Positions 61,209 through 64,000 of a DNA stretch of 64,000 nt are shown in pieces. How positions within the stretch are numbered: the first letter of the stretch is position 1; each line of letters begins with the position of its first letter. Under the pieces are notes generated by a model. That model did not search any database. It saw nothing but the letters and a program-made list of their open reading frames with translations, and was not told the DNA's origin. Both the position numbers and the translations under genes were made by a program. Source of the DNA: a bacterium (GTDB lineage Bacteria; Myxococcota; UBA727; JAUIJE01); NCBI GenBank assembly GCA_030431455.1, contig JAUIJE010000009.1:124001-188000 (forward strand), in the 5' to 3' direction.

Positions 61209-61401
61209 CGGCGCGCCTCCCGGGGGCTGCGTGCCACAAACGCCCAAAAGTTCAGCGTTTTACCGTGGATTTGGCAGCCCAAAGTGCCAACCGGCGGGTC
61301 ATACATGGGCAAGGGGGGCCGATCAAGGGCGCGTTTTGGCCGTTTTTCGCGGTTTGTCCTGGCCCGCGCGCGATCTCCGCATGCTCGATTTCGGGGGCGC
61401 C

Positions 61402-61410
61402 TGGTATGCT
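61402..61410 (+). promoter_or_regulatory. Extended -10 candidate for the SOR-like gene
   Basis: TGGTATGCT fits an extended -10 element (TG-N-TATNNT). It lies 64 bases before the ATG at 61475. No clear -35 is seen, as is common for extended -10 promoters. Confidence 0.3.
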
Positions 61411-61474
61411 GCTATGTGTGAGTGCGCCGGACGGGGAGCAATGTGTCCGGCGGTCACCATGAAGGAGGCGCGCG

Positions 61475-62365
61475 ATGTTTAAGCCTGAACTGCTGAAACC
61501 AGGACTGCGCGCGGGGGCGACCCCCCGCGGGGACTTCATCGATGACATCCGGATGGACCGGCGCGGGTTCGTGCTGCAGTCGGTCCGCGCCGGCACCGGG
61601 GCGACATTGGCGTCCGTGATCGGGTGCGACGGGGGCACCGGGGGGCCAGCCGACGGGACCTACGAAGCACCCTGGAGCAGCGCCGACTATCCCAATGGCG
61701 CGGACCCGGCGATCGAAACGCCGGTGGTGTACGCGGCCTACACCGACGACGCGGCCGTGCGCCTGTGGACCGAGGTGCTCGACACCGGCACGTTGACCCA
61801 GCACCCCCAACAACAAGACCACTACATCTCGGAGCTGCGCTTCACCGACCCATACGGGAACATCGTCGCGGGCCAACAGTTCAACTACCAGAACCAAGCC
61901 CGCCTCATCTCGACGACGATCTACCCACAAGACGTCGAGGCCGTGTACGTCTACAAGAACTGCTCCCAACACGGCTGGTGGCGCGAAGTCATCTCCATGG
62001 ACAGCCTCAAGCTCGACCCCGTGGGCGACCTCCGCCGGCCCTTCACCGACCAAAAGCCGGGGCAGTGGGGCGACAAAATCCTCGTGCACGTTCCCGTGTT
62101 CGGCGTGCGGCCGGACGGCAAGCAGACCATCGAGGTCGGCGACCGGGCCCAGCAAAAACTCCACGAGATGATCCCCACCCACTACATCGGGACCGTGCTC
62201 GTGTTCGACGAGTACCACCAGCTCCGCGCGGGGGCGTCGGTGGACCCGGACTACAACCCCGAGCCGGTGATCGATTTTGATCCCATCGGGGGCACCCAGT
62301 ACGTGCGGGTCGTGGCCTACTGCAACCTGCACAACTGGTGGGAAGCGGTCTACAAGCTCTACTAG
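61475..62365 (+). CDS. Tat-exported protein with two superoxide-reductase-like iron sites
   Basis: A 296-residue protein. AGGAGG precedes the ATG. Residues 26-35 (RMDRRGFVLQ) form a twin-arginine motif, followed by a weakly hydrophobic segment and SVIGC (Cys51), so it may be a Tat lipoprotein. Two desulfoferrodoxin-like domains follow. Domain 2 has every ligand of the SOR iron site: His205 (HVPVF), His230 and His236 (HEMIPTHYI), Cys283 and His286 (YCNLHNW). The 6- and 3-residue spacings match known SOR (D. vulgaris His69/His75 and Cys116/His119). Domain 1 has His110 and His116 (HPQQQDHYI) and Cys163 and His166 (NCSQHGW), but Glu81 or Thr82 where the HVPV histidine should be. It would reduce superoxide in the periplasm. 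It lies between tgt and yajC on the opposite strand. Confidence 0.8.
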   Translation: MFKPELLKPGLRAGATPRGDFIDDIRMDRRGFVLQSVRAGTGATLASVIGCDGGTGGPADGTYEAPWSSADYPNGADPAIETPVVYAAYTDDAAVRLWTEVLDTGTLTQHPQQQDHYISELRFTDPYGNIVAGQQFNYQNQARLISTTIYPQDVEAVYVYKNCSQHGWWREVISMDSLKLDPVGDLRRPFTDQKPGQWGDKILVHVPVFGVRPDGKQTIEVGDRAQQKLHEMIPTHYIGTVLVFDEYHQLRAGASVDPDYNPEPVIDFDPIGGTQYVRVVAYCNLHNWWEAVYKLY

Positions 62366-62714
62366 CTCCCCGCGACGGGGCGCAGGCCCACCCCTTCACG
62401 GCTCGCAAGCCCGCCGAGTAATCAGGGGCGGCCAAACCTCGTTTGGCTTCAGCAACGCGAAGTGTTGCCACTTCGCACCCATGTCGCCGCCGACCCGCAG
62501 GGTTGGCTCTCCCAACGCGAAGCGTTCCCCTGCGCCACGGGGGCCGGACTAAATGTTACTGGAGGACGCCGCACCCGGTGAGCCGCCGCGTGGCCCACGC
62601 GCGGCACACCCGACGCGCCGCCGCCGTCGGTGGGCGAGCGGTGTGTGGGGGGCGGCAGGACGCGCGCAGATCGCTTGGCATTGTTTATGCGTCCAAAGGG
62701 TGGCGGAGGTGAAG
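62366..62714. other. 349-base intergenic region with three hairpins
   Basis: It separates the SOR-like gene from the small membrane protein gene. It holds three short inverted repeats with 3-base centres between 62431 and 62526 (see the repeat entry). An open frame runs through part of it in front of 62715 but is basic and proline-rich and lacks a ribosome site. No T-run terminator is seen. Confidence 0.6.
62431..62526. repeat. Cluster of three hairpins with 3-base loops
   Basis: GCCAAAC-CTC-GTTTGGC (62431-62447, perfect), GCAACGC-GAA-GTGTTGC (62452-62468, one G-T pair) and AACGC-GAA-GCGTT (62514-62526, perfect). The last two share AACGCGAAG and CAACGCGAAG(T/C)GTT and look like diverged copies of one unit. 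The CTC/GAA centres recall GTTTGC-TTC-GCAAAC of the repeat at 44151-44343. Confidence 0.7.
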
Positions 62715-63338
62715 ATGCGGGTTGTGACGATCGTGGCGGTCATCGGGTTGGTCGGGGGCTGGGCGACAAGCGCGCAGGCCCACGAGGTAGGCGATCCTGC
62801 AAGCCGGGCAGCGGCGGAGGACGACCGGGCGGACGCCGCGTCGGGTCCCGGCTGGTCGGACGTCGGCTGGGCGGCGGGGTTGGGCGCGGCCGGGTTCGCC
62901 GGTGGGGCCGTGGTGGGGCTGCCGGTGGCGGCCGGGCTCCTGGCCCTGGGCGTGGCCGTCGGGGGCGCGGTGGGGCCGTGGGTGGTGCTGGCCGGGGTGG
63001 TGGCGCCGGTGTTGGTGGCGGGGGTCGGCACCGTGGTCACGGTGGTGGCGGGGGGGAAGGTGCTCTTTGACTGGAAGGGCCTGTGGTTGGCCACGACCGC
63101 GGGCGCCGCCCTGGGGGGCGCGTTGTGCGCCGGCCTGGCCGGCAGTGGCCTGGGGTACTTGGCCGCGGCGGTCTATCTCCTGTACGGGCTGACCGCGGTC
63201 AAACCACCCGGGGTGAGCTTGGCTTACGCGGCCCCGGTGCCGGTGATGGCGGCCCTGGTGGTGGTGCCGGCCGCGCTTTCGGGGGCGGCGGGTGCGGCGG
63301 CGGCCGCGGCAGGGGTCGGCGCGCTGTGGGTGGAGTGA
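62715..63338 (+). CDS. Exported or membrane protein rich in Gly/Ala/Val
   Basis: A 207-residue protein. GGAGGTGAAG precedes the ATG at 62715, and a cleavable signal (MRVVTIVAVIGLVGGWATSAQA) follows. After a polar stretch (HEVGDPASRAAAEDDRAD) the rest is made of about five hydrophobic Gly/Ala/Val segments (GAAGFAGGAVVGLPVAAGLL; PWVVLAGVVAPVLVAGVG; AALGGALCAGLAGSGLG; PVPVMAALVVVPAAL). It is probably an integral inner-membrane protein. I do not recognise a family. It is convergent with tgt, 15 bases away. Confidence 0.65.
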   Translation: MRVVTIVAVIGLVGGWATSAQAHEVGDPASRAAAEDDRADAASGPGWSDVGWAAGLGAAGFAGGAVVGLPVAAGLLALGVAVGGAVGPWVVLAGVVAPVLVAGVGTVVTVVAGGKVLFDWKGLWLATTAGAALGGALCAGLAGSGLGYLAAAVYLLYGLTAVKPPGVSLAYAAPVPVMAALVVVPAALSGAAGAAAAAAGVGALWVE

Positions 63339-63353
63339 GCGCGGCGGCGCGGC

Positions 63354-64000
<647 letters not shown>

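Noticed and set aside
62553-62714. Extended N-terminus of the membrane protein gene at 62715
   Set aside because: The extension is Arg/Pro-rich without ribosome site, while the ATG at 62715 has GGAGGTG and a clean signal peptide behind it.

Overview
The window reads as chromosomal DNA from a high-GC, Gram-negative bacterium of the former Deltaproteobacteria, most likely a Myxococcota/Bradymonadales-type predator or saprophyte. The basis is the strong G/C bias at third codon positions, many lipobox proteins, cysteine-rich surface lipoproteins of the type common in myxobacteria, a Hanks-type kinase beside a PP2C phosphatase, and an outer-membrane/periplasm gene set (SecDF-YajC, ExbBD, PpiD-like foldase). 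No rRNA, tRNA, CRISPR array, integrase or transposase was seen. The species cannot be named from this sequence.

Layout. 1-5.4 kb: end of an unknown gene, a cysteine-rich lipoprotein, Fe superoxide dismutase, a VKOR-thioredoxin fusion with an upstream lipoprotein, and a WYL regulator. 5.4-14.5 kb: hydrolase lipoprotein, exonuclease III, a small SnoaL-like protein divergent from a MarR regulator, PlsC, SlyX-like, proline iminopeptidase, then a PP2C / lipoprotein / Ser-Thr kinase signalling set. 14.5-25.4 kb: START-like secreted protein, a trypsin-like protease lipoprotein, DUF1015, methyltransferase, DHH-like protein, double CDGSH protein, HelD-like helicase and a membrane-anchored PPIase. 25.5-32.7 kb: the cell-shape operon mreB-mreC-mreD-mrdA-rodA, followed by a translationally coupled JAMM-like gene. 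33.3-43.5 kb: three consecutive secreted genes, a 1870-residue lipoprotein with a Tc-toxin-like architecture, a cysteine-rich/EGF-like protein, and a peptidoglycan amidase with five cysteine-rich repeats. 43.5-44.4 kb: a repeat-rich island around a four-helix-bundle (23S rRNA IVP family) gene. 44.4-52.4 kb: an M15 peptidase and a HEAT-like secreted protein on the minus strand, then a TetR-controlled acyl-CoA catabolic operon (two acyl-CoA dehydrogenases, crotonase, carboxyltransferase beta, BKACE). 52.4-55.6 kb: AraC-GyrI regulator, a membrane protein and a cytochrome P450. 55.6-61.2 kb: two ExbD-type proteins, ExbB, SecF, SecD and YajC. 61.5-64 kb: a Tat-exported protein with two superoxide-reductase-like iron sites, a small membrane protein, and the tgt gene running off the window.

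How the genes work together. The mre/mrd operon, PBP2, the M15 peptidase and the amidase lipoprotein all act on peptidoglycan. SecDF-YajC, ExbBD, the PpiD-like foldase and the VKOR-Trx oxidase serve the unusually large load of cysteine-rich exported proteins. SodB and the SOR-like protein cover superoxide on the two sides of the inner membrane. The 46-52 kb operon degrades an acyl-CoA substrate, probably branched, under a TetR repressor with two near-identical operators.

The best candidates for something undescribed are: a dispersed DNA word (GACATTGGCG and CAAT-N3-ATTG palindromes) that is scattered through unrelated genes and reading frames; the double-site SOR-like protein; an 80-bp structured repeat found at two convergent gene junctions 45 kb apart; the repeat island around the four-helix-bundle gene; and the large Tc-like lipoprotein cluster.
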